A stretch of DNA of 64,000 nucleotides from the NCBI RefSeq assembly GCF_001482365.1, contig NZ_CP013254.1, forward strand, positions 1,612,001-1,676,000, in the 5' to 3' direction. The notes below the pieces were generated by a model. That model was given only the letters and a program-made list of their open reading frames with translations, made no database searches and was not told the origin of the DNA. Made by a program: the position numbers and the translations under genes. The DNA comes from Kocuria flava (lineage in GTDB: Bacteria; Actinomycetota; Actinomycetes; Actinomycetales; Micrococcaceae). Below, piece after piece: positions 1 to 9,081 of this stretch; positions within the stretch are counted from its first letter, which is position 1; the number at the start of each line of letters is the position of its first letter.

Positions 1-374
1 AACCGCCGGTGGTCGAGGCTCTGCCGGGCGTTCCAGTAGTAGACGACGTAGACGAGCGCGGCGGCGAGGTTGATCCAGCGCAGGGCGAACCCGGCCCAGG
101 AGCCCACGCTGTCGATCTGCACGGAGCTGGCGAGCATCCACAGCAGGAACGCGCCGAGCACCCACGCCGGCCAGGGCACCCGGACCTCGCGCCGCTGCAG
201 GAGCAGCAGCAGGAGCATCACCACGGCCAGCACCGTGGGGGCGAACTGCAGGGCGCCCGAGGCCCAGAACAGGGGCAGGCCCCAGAACAGGGACAGCAGC
301 GGCCAGGCGGGGAGGACCCCGGTGCCCCGGCGCACCGGGGCCGGGGCCACCACCGTGGGGGTCGGCGCGGTCAC
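1..374 (-). CDS. Polytopic membrane protein, N-terminal part (O-antigen ligase/polymerase-like), cut by window edge
   Basis: Translating the minus strand from a GTG at 374 gives an open frame running off the window. It starts VTAPTPTVVAPAPVRRG and is followed by strongly hydrophobic segments: LSLFWGLPLFWASG, then a Leu/Val-rich stretch before QRREVRVPWPAW, and WVLGAFLLWMLASS. Short charged tips between helices, position at the end of a glycan-synthesis run and a start 7 nt after the glycosyltransferase stop fit a Wzy/O-antigen-ligase type protein that joins glycan units at the membrane. Only about 124 residues are visible, no family motif can be checked, and the function is inference from context. 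Confidence 0.55.
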   Translation of the reverse strand, partial: MTAPTPTVVAPAPVRRGTGVLPAWPLLSLFWGLPLFWASGALQFAPTVLAVVMLLLLLLQRREVRVPWPAWVLGAFLLWMLASSVQIDSVGSWAGFALRWINLAAALVYVVYYWNARQSLDHRR

Positions 375-381
375 GGCCGTC

Positions 382-1365
382 TCACAGCCCTCGGCCGAAG
401 AAGGACACGGCGTTCTGCAGCCGCTCCGCGCCGATCAGCCCGGTCGCCACGACGAGCGCGCCCCAGGCCCGCAGCTGCGTGGCGTCGTGCTGCAGCGCGG
501 CGCGCGCCCAGCGCACGGCCTGCCGGCGCTGCCCGGAGGCGGCGTGGGCGAAGGCCACCTGCCCGGCGAGCAGGGCGGTGCCGCGGTCGCTGGTCTCGAA
601 CTCGGGGAACTTGCGCAGCATGTAGTCCAGGGCCGCGGCGATGTCCGCCCACTTCTCGCGGAAGAACGAGGGCCGGTCCCAGCGCACGGTCAGCACGGTC
701 TCGGGCACGGAGTGCACCGGGGCGTGGCGGGCCAGGCGCAGCAGCAGGTCGTAGTCCTCGCCGTAGGAGGCCGGCAGCGCCTCGTCGACGGTGCCCACGG
801 GCCCGAGCAGGTCGGCGCGGCGGCAGATCAGCGCGGAGGGGTGGATCTCCATCATCCGGTCGGCCAGCAGCTCCGGGAAGGTGGCCACCGGCTGGGGCGT
901 GCGCGAGATCTCCCGGTCGTGGGAGACGATGCGGATCGTGCCGGCGATCGCGGAGGCCTCCGGGTGCAGGGTCCAGTGCGCGACCTGGCGGGTGAGCTTG
1001 CGCGGGGCCCACACGTCGTCGTCGTCGCAGAAGGCGATGATCTCGCCGGTGGCGGCCGCGATGCCGGTGTTGCGCGCCCCGGCCAGGCCGGGGGTGCGGG
1101 TGTTGGGCACGGTCAGCAGCTCGACGCCCGCGGGGACGGCGACGTCGGCCAGCGCGTCGACGTCGATCCGGTCGAAGACCACCACGACCTGCAGCGGGCC
1201 GGCGTAGTCCTGCGCGACGATCGCGCGCACGGCCTCGCGCAGCATCTTCGGCCGCCCGGCGGTGGCGATGAGCACGGAGACCGAGGGCTGGTCGGAGCCG
1301 AAGCCGGCCGCGGTGCGGGGCGCGGTGGTGGGTGCGGAGGCGGGGGCGATCAGGTCAGCGGACAT
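382..1365 (-). CDS. Family 2 glycosyltransferase
   Basis: 327 residues. The N-terminal half is a GT-A fold: the nucleotide-sugar strand VSVLIATAGRPKMLREAV is near residues 29-46, and the metal-binding acidic cluster CDDDDVW is near 113-119, after GLAGARNTGIAAATGE, typical of GT2 enzymes. The enzyme should transfer a sugar from a nucleotide donor in the cytoplasm; donor and acceptor cannot be read. The ATG lies 11 nt inside the end of the CDP-alcohol phosphatidyltransferase gene, so the two are probably translated together. The C-terminal third is helical with an Arg/Ala-rich segment and no recognised second domain. Confidence 0.85.
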   Translation of the reverse strand: MSADLIAPASAPTTAPRTAAGFGSDQPSVSVLIATAGRPKMLREAVRAIVAQDYAGPLQVVVVFDRIDVDALADVAVPAGVELLTVPNTRTPGLAGARNTGIAAATGEIIAFCDDDDVWAPRKLTRQVAHWTLHPEASAIAGTIRIVSHDREISRTPQPVATFPELLADRMMEIHPSALICRRADLLGPVGTVDEALPASYGEDYDLLLRLARHAPVHSVPETVLTVRWDRPSFFREKWADIAAALDYMLRKFPEFETSDRGTALLAGQVAFAHAASGQRRQAVRWARAALQHDATQLRAWGALVVATGLIGAERLQNAVSFFGRGL

Positions 1366-2194
1366 GGCGGGTGCTCCTGTCGGTGAGGGGGACGACGACG
1401 GCGCCGTCGTCCGCGGTGGTGCCGGTGGCCGGGCGGGCCGGCCGGGTGGTCAGGCCCAGGTACTTGCGCCGCATCGACACCGCGCTGATCGCCGCGAGGG
1501 CGGCCAGCAGCAGCGCGTAGGCGGGGGTGAACAGGGCGGGGACGCCCCACAGGAGGAAGATCCAGCAGGTCACCCCGGCGTCGGTGGGCAGGTTGAGGAA
1601 GGACCGCAGGGTCCCGCCGGCCGGCGGGCCGGCCAGGCCGTCCTTGCGGCGCAGCTGCTCGGCGAGGATCTGGCTCATGAACTGGCCGACCTCCACGAGC
1701 ACGAACGCCGCGGCGAGCACGGCCAGGGCCGCGGCGGGGAAGGGGCCGGGCCGCGGGTGCAGCAGCGCCGCGGCGGCCACGGCCAGGTGGATGCCCGGGG
1801 TCCGGACCGCGTCCACGACGTGGTCCAGCCACTCCCCGGCGGGCGAGCCGGTGCCGGTGAGCCGGGCGACCTGCCCGTCGGCCGAGTCCAGGACGTAGCC
1901 GGCCGCGAGGAGCACGGCGACGACGACGCCGGTGGCCGGCGCGACCGGTGCCGCCACGAGCACGACCAGCCCGGCGGCCGAGAGGGCCGCGCTGAGGGCG
2001 GTCACGCCGTTGGGCGTCAGCCCCGCCGCGGCGGCCTCGGCCGCCGCGTACCGGGCCAGCGGGCGGTTGACCCACCGGGTGTAGGCCGGGACCCCCTGGC
2101 CGGGCTTCTGCGCGGCGCGCAGCCCGGCCAGGGCCTCCGGGAAGGTGGGCCGGCGCCGCGCGGCGCCGGTGCTGGTCTCGGGCGCGGTGCTCAT
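1355..2194 (-). CDS. CDP-alcohol phosphatidyltransferase family membrane protein
   Basis: 279 residues with several membrane segments. The family signature is complete: DSADGQVARLTGTGSPAGEWLDHVVD matches D-x2-D-G-x2-A-R-x8-9-G-x3-D-x3-D, with the aspartates binding the catalytic metal. Such enzymes move a phosphoryl-alcohol group from a CDP-alcohol to an acceptor at the membrane. The exact substrates are not readable. The start ATG overlaps the stop of the large secreted-protein gene (ATGA at 2191-2194), and the 3' end overlaps the glycosyltransferase. The operon context suggests a role in a surface glycan or teichoic-acid-like polymer rather than bulk phospholipid, but that is inference. Confidence 0.85.
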   Translation of the reverse strand: MSTAPETSTGAARRRPTFPEALAGLRAAQKPGQGVPAYTRWVNRPLARYAAAEAAAAGLTPNGVTALSAALSAAGLVVLVAAPVAPATGVVVAVLLAAGYVLDSADGQVARLTGTGSPAGEWLDHVVDAVRTPGIHLAVAAAALLHPRPGPFPAAALAVLAAAFVLVEVGQFMSQILAEQLRRKDGLAGPPAGGTLRSFLNLPTDAGVTCWIFLLWGVPALFTPAYALLLAALAAISAVSMRRKYLGLTTRPARPATGTTADDGAVVVPLTDRSTRHVR

Positions 2195-5100
2195 GCCGCG
2201 TCCTCCGGCCGGGGCGTGAGCTCGAGGTCGAAGCTCGCGTCCGGGGTGGAGCGGTAGTCCACGTGGACGCTGACGGTGATCACGTTGACCCCGGGCTTCA
2301 GCGCCGAGACCGGGACCACGGCGGTCACCGGGTCGGCCAGCGCGGCGGTGGTCCGCGGGGCGCTCAGCGCGTACTTCGTCCAGTCCAGCTCGCCCTCCGG
2401 CATGTTGGCCCGGGTGATCTCCTTGCCGTTGACCTTCACGACGATCCCGTCGTCGGCCCGGGTGGTGAGCAGCAGCTCGCCCAGGGCGGCGGGGTCGGCG
2501 ACCGTGAACTCCTTGCGGAACTGGGTGGCCAGCGGCCGGCGGCCGTCGGTGGTCAGCTCCGTGGCCACCGGGGTGCCCCAGCCGAACGGGGCCCGGCCGC
2601 TGGCCCAGTCGAGCACCGTGCCGGCCTGCTCCCAGTCCTGCTCCGGGGCGGAGTCGGCGTGGCGGTAGGACCACTCGGCCCCGCGGGCGATCACGTCCGG
2701 GACCTCGGCGGGCGCCTCGGGCTGGGCGCCCTCGACGACCTCGGCGCGCAGGTCGAAGCTCGCGTCCGTGGTGTTGGTCCAGTTGGAGTGCATCTCGGCG
2801 GCGATGACGTTGCCCCCGTCGCGCAGCATCCACCCGGGCACCTCGACCCGGACCGGCTCGGCCACCGCCGTGGCGGTCCGGCGCGGTGCGGTCGCGTAGG
2901 TGCCGGAGGCCAGGACCCCGTCGGGCAGGTTCGAGCGCACGACCTCCTCGCCGTTGACGTAGACCGCCACGCCGTCGTCCGCGCGGGTGGTGAGCACGAG
3001 CTTCTCCACCGTCGAGGCGTCGGCGACCTCGACGTCCTTGCGGAAGTACGTGGTCAGCGGGCGGGTGCCGTCGGCCACGAGCGTGGTGCCCAGCTGCTCC
3101 GAGCCCCAGCCCAGCACGGCCGAGCCCTGCTTCCACGCCGCGTCGTCGAAGTCCGGGGCGGCCCAGTCGCGGGCCGGCGGGTTCGCGCGGTCGTGGTGGT
3201 AGCGCCAGTCCGAGCCCTCGGCCACGAGCGCGTCCGGGTCGGCGGGCTGCTCCGGCTCCTCGACCGGGTCCGCGGGGTCCGCCGGCTCCTCGACGGGCTC
3301 CTGCGGGTCCTCGGGCGCGGGCTGGTCGGCCGGGGCCTGGGGCTGGGTGCCGGCCGCGGCCTCGACCCGGAGGTCGAAGCTGGTGTCGGTGGTGTTCGTC
3401 CAGCTGGAGTGCATCTGGGCGGCGACCACGTTCTTGCCGGTGCGCAGCATCCACGCGGGCACCTCGACCTCGACCGGCTCGGCCACGGCGGTGGCGGTCC
3501 GGCGGGCGGACAGGGCCCAGGGGTGGTCCTCGAGGGAGCCGTCGGTCACGTTGTCGCGCAGCACCTCGTGGCCGTTGACCCACACCACCACGCCGTCGTC
3601 GGCGCGGGTGGTGAGCTTGAGCGTCGCGACCTTCGAGGCGTCGGCGACGTCGACGGTGCGGCGGAACTGGGTCACGATCGGGCGGGTGCCGTCGGCCACG
3701 AGGGTGGTGCGGACCTGGTCGGAGCCCCAGCCGAGCACGGCCGAGCCCTTCTTCCAGGCGGCGTCGTCGAAGCCGGGCTCGCGCCAGCCCTCGCCGGGGG
3801 CGACCTCCTTGTTGTGGTGGTAGCGCCACTCGGAGCCGGCGGCCACGAGCGTGCTGCCGGCGGCCGGCGGCTGCTCGACGGGCTCCTCCGGGGCGTCCCC
3901 GGCGGTGACCACCGGGGTCGAGGCGGAGCGGTTGTCGGCGGCGTCGGCGGCGCGCACGGCGTAGCGGGCGCCGTCGAGGTGGGCCACCTTCGCGGTGGTG
4001 CCGGTGACGGTGGCGACCGGGCGGTCGTTGCGCAGCACCTGGTAGCGGACCCCGGCCTCGGGCGAGGCGGTCCACGTCAGGGTGTCCTCCGCGGTGCCCG
4101 TGGCGACCTTGAGGTCCGACGGCGCAGCCGGGGCGGCGGCGTCGCGCGGGGCGAAGCGCAGGAACCCGCCGGCCCACTGGGCCGAGCCGGTGCGGGAGAC
4201 GGCGCGGTTGATGTCGCCGCCGACCCACAGCACCCCGCGGCTGTCCACGAGGGTGGCCCACACGCCCCAGCCGCCGAAGCCCTTCAGCTCGGGGTTGAAG
4301 TCCGGCAGGTAGGTGCCGCTGGCGGCGTCCCACGCGCCGACCGCGTTGATGCGGTCGGCCACGGTCACGGGCTGGGTGTTGCCACCCTTCTTGATCCACT
4401 TGTCGGCCCCGGCGTTGAACCAGTGGAAGCAGTGGCAGGCGCCGAAGACGGTGCTGTCGGTCGAGGTGATGGCCTGCATGTCCCCGCCCAGGGAGGTGAT
4501 GCCCCAGGAGGTGCGCTGGAACGTGGAGCGGTCGTAGCCGAACATCGAGTGCTCGGCGCCGCCGGCCCACACGGTCCCGCCCTGCTCGCGCACGGCGAGC
4601 TGGAAGGCGGTCTGGCCGGGGTCGGCGTAGTCCACGGCCACGGAGGGCTCCCAGTTCCAGGTCTCCAGCGGGGCGCCGGCGGTGGTGCGCACGGCGGCCA
4701 GGCGGAACGCCGAGGCGCCCTGGGACTGGTTGAAGTACCCGGCCGCGTAGAGGCGGTCGCCCTTCGGGGAGGCGTCGAGGCTCGCCACGGTGCCGTTGAA
4801 CTCGGGGTTCCAGGAGGCGTCCGGGGTCCTCGTGGAGATCTTCACGCGGGCGCCGCTGCGGGCGTAGACCCGCCCGGTGGCGTCCCCGCCGGAGAGGTGG
4901 GTGAAGGCCCCGCCGAGGTAGAGCCAGTCGCCCTCGACGTCGAGGGTGCGCACCTGCAGCACGCCGTTGGTGAGCAGGTTCTCGACCTTGAGGTTCCAGG
5001 AGCCGTCCACCTGCCCGGTGGCCGCGTCGAGGACCACGAAGCCGGGGGTGCGCACCCCGTTGACGGTGCTGAAGCGCCCGCCCACGGCGAGCTTGCCGCC

Positions 5101-6276
5101 GGGCAGCTCGGTGAGGGCCTTGACCTGGCCGTCGAAGACGGGGCGGAAGCCGGTGCGCAGTTCGCCGGTGGCCACGTCGAAGGCCGCCAGGTAGGACTGG
5201 GCGACGCGGCCGGTGCCGGTCGAGCTCTTCTGCATGGCCTTGAAGTTGCCGCCGGCGAAGACGGTCGAGCCGATCTGCTCGAGGGCCTGGACCTCGGTGT
5301 TCATCTCGCCGTCCTGCCCGTCGGCGCGCTCCACGGCGCCCCAGGTGGTCGGCTCGGCGCCGCTGTTGGGCAGCGCCCGCTGGGCCGCGGCCGGGGTTCC
5401 GGCCGCGGGGATCGCCTTGCCCTCGAAGGCCTGCTGCGTGACCTTGGGCCGCACGTACATCTGGGTGAAGGGGATCGCGCCCTTGCCGCCGGCGGCCGGG
5501 GTCCAGTGGTAGGTGGTCGAGGTGTTGCTGCCGGTGATCTCGTCGCCGTAGCGGAAGCCGCGCTGCCAGCTGGTCTCGGTCACGTCCTGGAAGCGGACCC
5601 GGGCGGTGCCGTTGTTGGTGCCGAAGTCGTTGGTGGTCCCTGAGGTCCCGGAGGCCACGCCCGTGCCGTAGACGAGCGAGAAGGAGGTCACCGGGGTGCG
5701 GGAGCCGAAGGTCCAGTTCCAGTGGGGCTTGGCGGAGATCTTCATCCGGCCCTCCTGCCACGTGCTGCCCTGGGCGTCGCGGGCCCGGCGCAGCCGGATC
5801 CCGTCCTCGAGCTGGTCGGGGCGCTGGCCGTTGAGCAGGGCGTCCACGGTCTTCGAGGGCAGCTGCTTGGGCGCGAACGCGGCCGGGCCGGTCACGGTGG
5901 AGGAGACCTCGGCGGGCGTGCCGACGCCCTCGTAGTACTCCTTCCAGTCGTTGCGGCCGCGGCCCACGAGGACCCAGCCGCCGCCGTCGGTGACCTGGTC
6001 GCAGTAGAACTGGCCGGGCTCGGACATCTGCGGGGTCACGAGCCAGTAGACCCCGGACTTCGAGGCCGGGTCCTTCTGCTTGATCTCCCAGCAGGAGGCG
6101 GCGGCGCTCGCGGAGGTCTTCCCGTCGACCGGCGCCGGCGCGGGCTCGGCCGCGGTGACGGGGGCGAACGGGAGCAGGGTCGCGGTCATGGCCGTGACGG
6201 TGGCCAGGACGAGGGGCAGGCGCCGTCGGCCGGCGCGGCGGCGCCGGTGCGGGGCCGCGGAAGAGTTGCTGTGCAT
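2191..6276 (-). CDS. Very large secreted multidomain surface protein (fibrinogen-like, beta-propeller, FN3, three carbohydrate-binding-like repeats)
   Basis: 1361 residues from the ATG at 6276, chosen over an in-frame GTG at 6291 because GAGGAAA lies 7-8 nt before it. An Arg-rich signal peptide ends near an AEPAPAP stretch. A fibrinogen-C-like region follows (CWEIK, then FYCDQVTDGGGWVLVGRG). Next is a beta-propeller with GGNF/GGRF/GGAF turns (roughly residues 340-720), an FN3 domain (roughly 730-820), and three repeats of about 160 residues, each with a W-x-Y-x-H segment, FDDAAWKxGSAVLGWG, LTTRADDGVxVxVNG and a closing SFDLRxE. Linkers between repeats are Pro/Glu-rich. No sortase motif is visible. 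Probably adhesive or glycan-binding at the surface; its target is unknown. It is followed by CDP-alcohol transferase and glycosyltransferase genes in one operon. Confidence 0.8.
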   Translation of the reverse strand: MHSNSSAAPHRRRRAGRRRLPLVLATVTAMTATLLPFAPVTAAEPAPAPVDGKTSASAAASCWEIKQKDPASKSGVYWLVTPQMSEPGQFYCDQVTDGGGWVLVGRGRNDWKEYYEGVGTPAEVSSTVTGPAAFAPKQLPSKTVDALLNGQRPDQLEDGIRLRRARDAQGSTWQEGRMKISAKPHWNWTFGSRTPVTSFSLVYGTGVASGTSGTTNDFGTNNGTARVRFQDVTETSWQRGFRYGDEITGSNTSTTYHWTPAAGGKGAIPFTQMYVRPKVTQQAFEGKAIPAAGTPAAAQRALPNSGAEPTTWGAVERADGQDGEMNTEVQALEQIGSTVFAGGNFKAMQKSSTGTGRVAQSYLAAFDVATGELRTGFRPVFDGQVKALTELPGGKLAVGGRFSTVNGVRTPGFVVLDAATGQVDGSWNLKVENLLTNGVLQVRTLDVEGDWLYLGGAFTHLSGGDATGRVYARSGARVKISTRTPDASWNPEFNGTVASLDASPKGDRLYAAGYFNQSQGASAFRLAAVRTTAGAPLETWNWEPSVAVDYADPGQTAFQLAVREQGGTVWAGGAEHSMFGYDRSTFQRTSWGITSLGGDMQAITSTDSTVFGACHCFHWFNAGADKWIKKGGNTQPVTVADRINAVGAWDAASGTYLPDFNPELKGFGGWGVWATLVDSRGVLWVGGDINRAVSRTGSAQWAGGFLRFAPRDAAAPAAPSDLKVATGTAEDTLTWTASPEAGVRYQVLRNDRPVATVTGTTAKVAHLDGARYAVRAADAADNRSASTPVVTAGDAPEEPVEQPPAAGSTLVAAGSEWRYHHNKEVAPGEGWREPGFDDAAWKKGSAVLGWGSDQVRTTLVADGTRPIVTQFRRTVDVADASKVATLKLTTRADDGVVVWVNGHEVLRDNVTDGSLEDHPWALSARRTATAVAEPVEVEVPAWMLRTGKNVVAAQMHSSWTNTTDTSFDLRVEAAAGTQPQAPADQPAPEDPQEPVEEPADPADPVEEPEQPADPDALVAEGSDWRYHHDRANPPARDWAAPDFDDAAWKQGSAVLGWGSEQLGTTLVADGTRPLTTYFRKDVEVADASTVEKLVLTTRADDGVAVYVNGEEVVRSNLPDGVLASGTYATAPRRTATAVAEPVRVEVPGWMLRDGGNVIAAEMHSNWTNTTDASFDLRAEVVEGAQPEAPAEVPDVIARGAEWSYRHADSAPEQDWEQAGTVLDWASGRAPFGWGTPVATELTTDGRRPLATQFRKEFTVADPAALGELLLTTRADDGIVVKVNGKEITRANMPEGELDWTKYALSAPRTTAALADPVTAVVPVSALKPGVNVITVSVHVDYRSTPDASFDLELTPRPEDAA

Positions 6277-6304
6277 GGTCGGTTTCCTCACCGGGCTCGG
6301 GGTC

Positions 6305-7057
6305 TCAGCAGGTCGGGTCGTCGGGGAAGCCGTGCTGGACGACCTGCCACGACTGGCCCGGTTGGCGGAAGAGGTCGTAGTTGTGCAGGGCCCGGCGGTC
6401 CTTCTCGGGTCCGCGCACCACGGCGCCGTCCCGGTCGACCACGGTCACCGCGGAGGAGTCCAGGCACACGGTCACGCGCACGGCCTCCCCGTCGGGGCCC
6501 TCCTCGGGGGCGGGCAGCGGGGCGGTGACGGGCTCGCCGACGACGACGGGCGTGCCCTGCTGCTCCCACCCCTGGTGCTCGAACTCGGCGAGGGTCGCGA
6601 GGATCTCCTGCAGCGCCGGTCCGCGGGCGCTCTCCTGTGCGGCGGCGACGGCCTCGGGGTCCAGCTCGGCGGCGGCCTCGGCGGCGACCGCCGCGTCCTG
6701 GCCGGTCTGCTGGGCCGAGTCGGCGCCTGCGCCCTCGGGCTCGGCCGCGGCGCCGCCGGCCGGCGGGTCGGAGGGCGTGAAGGCCTCCTGCGCCTCGAGG
6801 GCGGCCGCGACGGCCTCGACCTCGGGGGCGTCGGCGGCCACGGGCGCGGACGACTCCAGCTCGGGGGCGGGCACGTCGACCGGGGTGGTGGCCACCCCGG
6901 CGGTGTCGGCCTCGAACGCCTCCATGGCGCCGGGCTCCTCGGCGCCGGCGCCGCAGGCGGTGAGCGCGGCGGCCAGGACGGCTGCCGTCAGCAGCCCCTG
7001 GGCGGCACGGGTCCTCGGCCCTCGGACTGGTCTCGAGCAGGACGGATCGCAGCTCAT
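6305..7057 (-). CDS. Putative lipoprotein with acidic linker and NTF2/Mce-associated-like C-terminus
   Basis: 250 residues. A signal peptide with lipobox LTAC indicates lipid anchoring at the outer face of the membrane. Residues about 40-150 are low-complexity Ala/Glu/Pro. The last 90 residues (ILATLAEFEHQGW, VTVCLDSSAVTVVDRDG, LHNYDLFRQPGQSWQVV) look like the small secreted alpha+beta domain common in actinobacterial lipoproteins of unknown role. GGGGGGAG 9-10 nt before the ATG supports the start. The gap to the downstream large secreted protein is 28 nt, so they are probably co-transcribed. No specific function can be assigned. Confidence 0.7.
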   Translation of the reverse strand: MSCDPSCSRPVRGPRTRAAQGLLTAAVLAAALTACGAGAEEPGAMEAFEADTAGVATTPVDVPAPELESSAPVAADAPEVEAVAAALEAQEAFTPSDPPAGGAAAEPEGAGADSAQQTGQDAAVAAEAAAELDPEAVAAAQESARGPALQEILATLAEFEHQGWEQQGTPVVVGEPVTAPLPAPEEGPDGEAVRVTVCLDSSAVTVVDRDGAVVRGPEKDRRALHNYDLFRQPGQSWQVVQHGFPDDPTC

Positions 7058-7258
7058 CGGTTCAGCTCCCCCCGGATCTGTGTCCCCGGGACCCCCTCGG
7101 CCCCGGCGGTGATCGCGGCGAGGCCCCGGAATTCGGGTGGGGCCCCGCGGTCCCCGGACGCCCCCGCGCCCAGTTCATCGGATCGCATGAAGCCTAACCC
7201 CGGCCGTTCACCATCGGGAACGCGGGTGGTGTCCCCTCTTGTGACCTCCGTTATTGAA

Positions 7259-7287
7259 TGCAAATAGATGCGACTGCGTCGTACAGT
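7259..7287 (+). promoter_or_regulatory. Possible promoter of the acyltransferase gene
   Basis: TGCAAA at 7259-7264 and TACAGT at 7282-7287 are 17 bp apart in an unusually AT-rich patch (TTATTGAATGCAAATAGATG) of a very GC-rich region. They would give a leader of about 100 nt before the GTG at 7393. The -35 match is weak. The rest of the 7058-7392 gap shows nothing else recognisable. Confidence 0.4.
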
Positions 7288-7392
7288 GAGGCGATCAACG
7301 GGGTGCCCCGCCGCTGCGGGGACCCCACGGGGGAGATCGGGCCGGGGCACGCTCGGGGGAGCGGCCGGCCCGGGGAACACGGGGGAGGCGCT

Positions 7393-8634
7393 GTGCCAGC
7401 GCAGTCAGTCGTGCCGCGCGCACGGGCCGGGAAGGCCCTGCCGCTGCGGCAGTTCGCGCACCTGGACGCGCTGCGGGCCGGGGCGGTGATGCTCGTCGTC
7501 CTGGGCCACGCCGGCCTGGACGTCGTGCCGGGCGGCAGCGGGGTGACGATCTTCTTCGTCATCTCCGGGTTCATCATCACGCACCTGGTGCTCAAGGAGC
7601 ACCGGCGCACCGGGGGCTTCGACATCGGCGGGTTCTACCGCCGCCGGGCCCTGAAGCTGCTGCCCCCGCTGCTCGTGGGGCTCGTGGTGCCCACCGCCCT
7701 CTACGCATGGCTCGTGCGCCCCGTGAGCCTGCCCGACGTGCTGGGCCAGGTGTTCTTCTTCTTCAACTGGCGCTACACCGACTCGGCCGTCGACGTCCTG
7801 CCGGGCTCGATCGTGGTCTGGAGCCTGTCCATCGAGGAGCAGTTCTACGTGGGCTTCGCCCTGGTGTGGCTGCTGCTCGTGGGCCGCGCCCGCCCCGCGC
7901 TCGCGCTGGGGGTGCTGGCTGCGGCCGCCGCCGCGGCCTCTGCCGCGGCCCGGCTGGTCCTGCACCTGGGCGGGGCGAGCGCGGACCGGATCTACTTCGG
8001 CACCGACACCCGCCTGGAGGCCATCGCGATCGGGGTGCTCGCCGCGGTGTGGCACCACCGGCTCACCCGCGACCCGGCCGGGCCCGGTCTGCCGGGCTGG
8101 TGGGGCCGGGACGCGGTGGTGGTCGCCGCCCTGGGCCTGTACCTGCTCTCGCTCGGGATCCGCGAGGAGCTCTTCCGCGAGACGCTGCGCTACTCGCTGC
8201 AGGCGGTGGCCGCGTGCCTGGTCGTGCTCTGGGGCCTGCGCGGGCCCGCCGGCCCGCTCGGGCGGGCCGTGCTGGGGCTCATGCGCCTGCGCCCCGTGCA
8301 GGTGATCGGGCTGGCCAGCTACAGCATCTACCTGCTGCACCTCGTCGTCTCCCGGGGGCTGACGGCGCTGGTGGGGGAGCTGCCCGGACCCGGCGGGGTG
8401 GCCGTGCACGTGGTGCTCGGCACCGGCGCCGGCCTCGCCTGCTGGTGGTTCGTCGAGGAGCCCGTCCAGCGCTGGAGCCGCCGCCGCCGCCGCGAGGCCG
8501 CCGCCACACCCGCTCCCGGACCGGGCTCCGTCCCGGGGGCGGCCGCACCGACCACGGCCCCGGCTGCTGCGCCGGGGACCGCACCGACGCCCGCGGGGAC
8601 CCCCGCGGGCCCGATCCTGGGGGGAACCAGATGA
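7393..8634 (+). CDS. Acyltransferase 3 family membrane protein
   Basis: 413 residues from the GTG at 7393, which has GGGGGAGG 5-6 nt upstream. An in-frame extension to 7258 is unlikely because it would translate the promoter patch. The N-terminus has the family hallmark LRQFAHLDALRAGAVMLVVLGHAG with the conserved His, then ISGFIITHLVL and YRRRALKLLPP, followed by about ten hydrophobic helices. The last 60 residues are Ala/Pro-rich and presumably cytoplasmic. The family O-acylates sugars of surface polymers at the membrane. The stop overlaps the ATG of the cytidylyltransferase (ATGA), so the pair is translationally coupled and faces the surface-glycan operon on the other strand. Confidence 0.85.
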   Translation: MPAQSVVPRARAGKALPLRQFAHLDALRAGAVMLVVLGHAGLDVVPGGSGVTIFFVISGFIITHLVLKEHRRTGGFDIGGFYRRRALKLLPPLLVGLVVPTALYAWLVRPVSLPDVLGQVFFFFNWRYTDSAVDVLPGSIVVWSLSIEEQFYVGFALVWLLLVGRARPALALGVLAAAAAAASAAARLVLHLGGASADRIYFGTDTRLEAIAIGVLAAVWHHRLTRDPAGPGLPGWWGRDAVVVAALGLYLLSLGIREELFRETLRYSLQAVAACLVVLWGLRGPAGPLGRAVLGLMRLRPVQVIGLASYSIYLLHLVVSRGLTALVGELPGPGGVAVHVVLGTGAGLACWWFVEEPVQRWSRRRRREAAATPAPGPGSVPGAAAPTTAPAAAPGTAPTPAGTPAGPILGGTR

Positions 8635-9077
8635 CCATCGACCAGCACGGGCCGCGGGTGGGCTATGCCGCCGGCGCCTTCGACCTCTTCCACGTGGGGC
8701 ACCTGAACATCCTGCGGCAGGCCCGGCAGCACTGCGATCACCTGATCGCCGGGGTCGTCTCCGATGAGCTGCTCGAGATCACCAAGGGCCACCGCCCGGT
8801 GGTGGGCCTGGCCGAGCGGATGGAGATCGTCGAGCACATCCGCTACGTGGACCAGGTCCACGCCGAGGTGCTGCTGGACAAGCTCGACACGTGGCGCCAG
8901 CTGCGCTTCGACGTCTTCTTCAAGGGCGACGACTGGAAGGGCACCCCGAAGGGGGACCTCCTCGAGCGGGAGTTCGCCGCGGTCGGGGTGGAGGTCGTCT
9001 ACTTCCCCTACACCCGGCAGACCTCCTCCACGAAGCTGCGGGCGGCCCTCGACGTGCTGACCCTCCCGGCGGCCTGA
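8631..9077 (+). CDS. Glycerol-3-phosphate cytidylyltransferase-like protein (TagD family)
   Basis: 148 residues, close to the usual family length (about 130). The nucleotidyltransferase motif GAFDLFHVGHLNIL binds CTP, and the second motif is YTRQTSSTKLR, replacing the more usual RTxGISTT. The expected reaction is CTP plus an alcohol phosphate (glycerol-3-phosphate in TagD) to a CDP-alcohol. That fits the CDP-alcohol phosphotransferase at 1355-2194, although the genes are on opposite strands and the link is inference. The substrate could be another polyol phosphate. It converges with the next gene with only 4 nt between stops. Confidence 0.85.
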   Translation: MTIDQHGPRVGYAAGAFDLFHVGHLNILRQARQHCDHLIAGVVSDELLEITKGHRPVVGLAERMEIVEHIRYVDQVHAEVLLDKLDTWRQLRFDVFFKGDDWKGTPKGDLLEREFAAVGVEVVYFPYTRQTSSTKLRAALDVLTLPAA

Positions 9078-9081
9078 TCCG

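Noticed and set aside
1355..5761. Very long minus-strand open frame (about 1468 residues) overlapping the large secreted protein
   Set aside because: Only its last 279 residues (from 2194) read as a real protein; the rest is Arg/Gly/Pro-rich antisense-type sequence in another frame of the secreted-protein gene.
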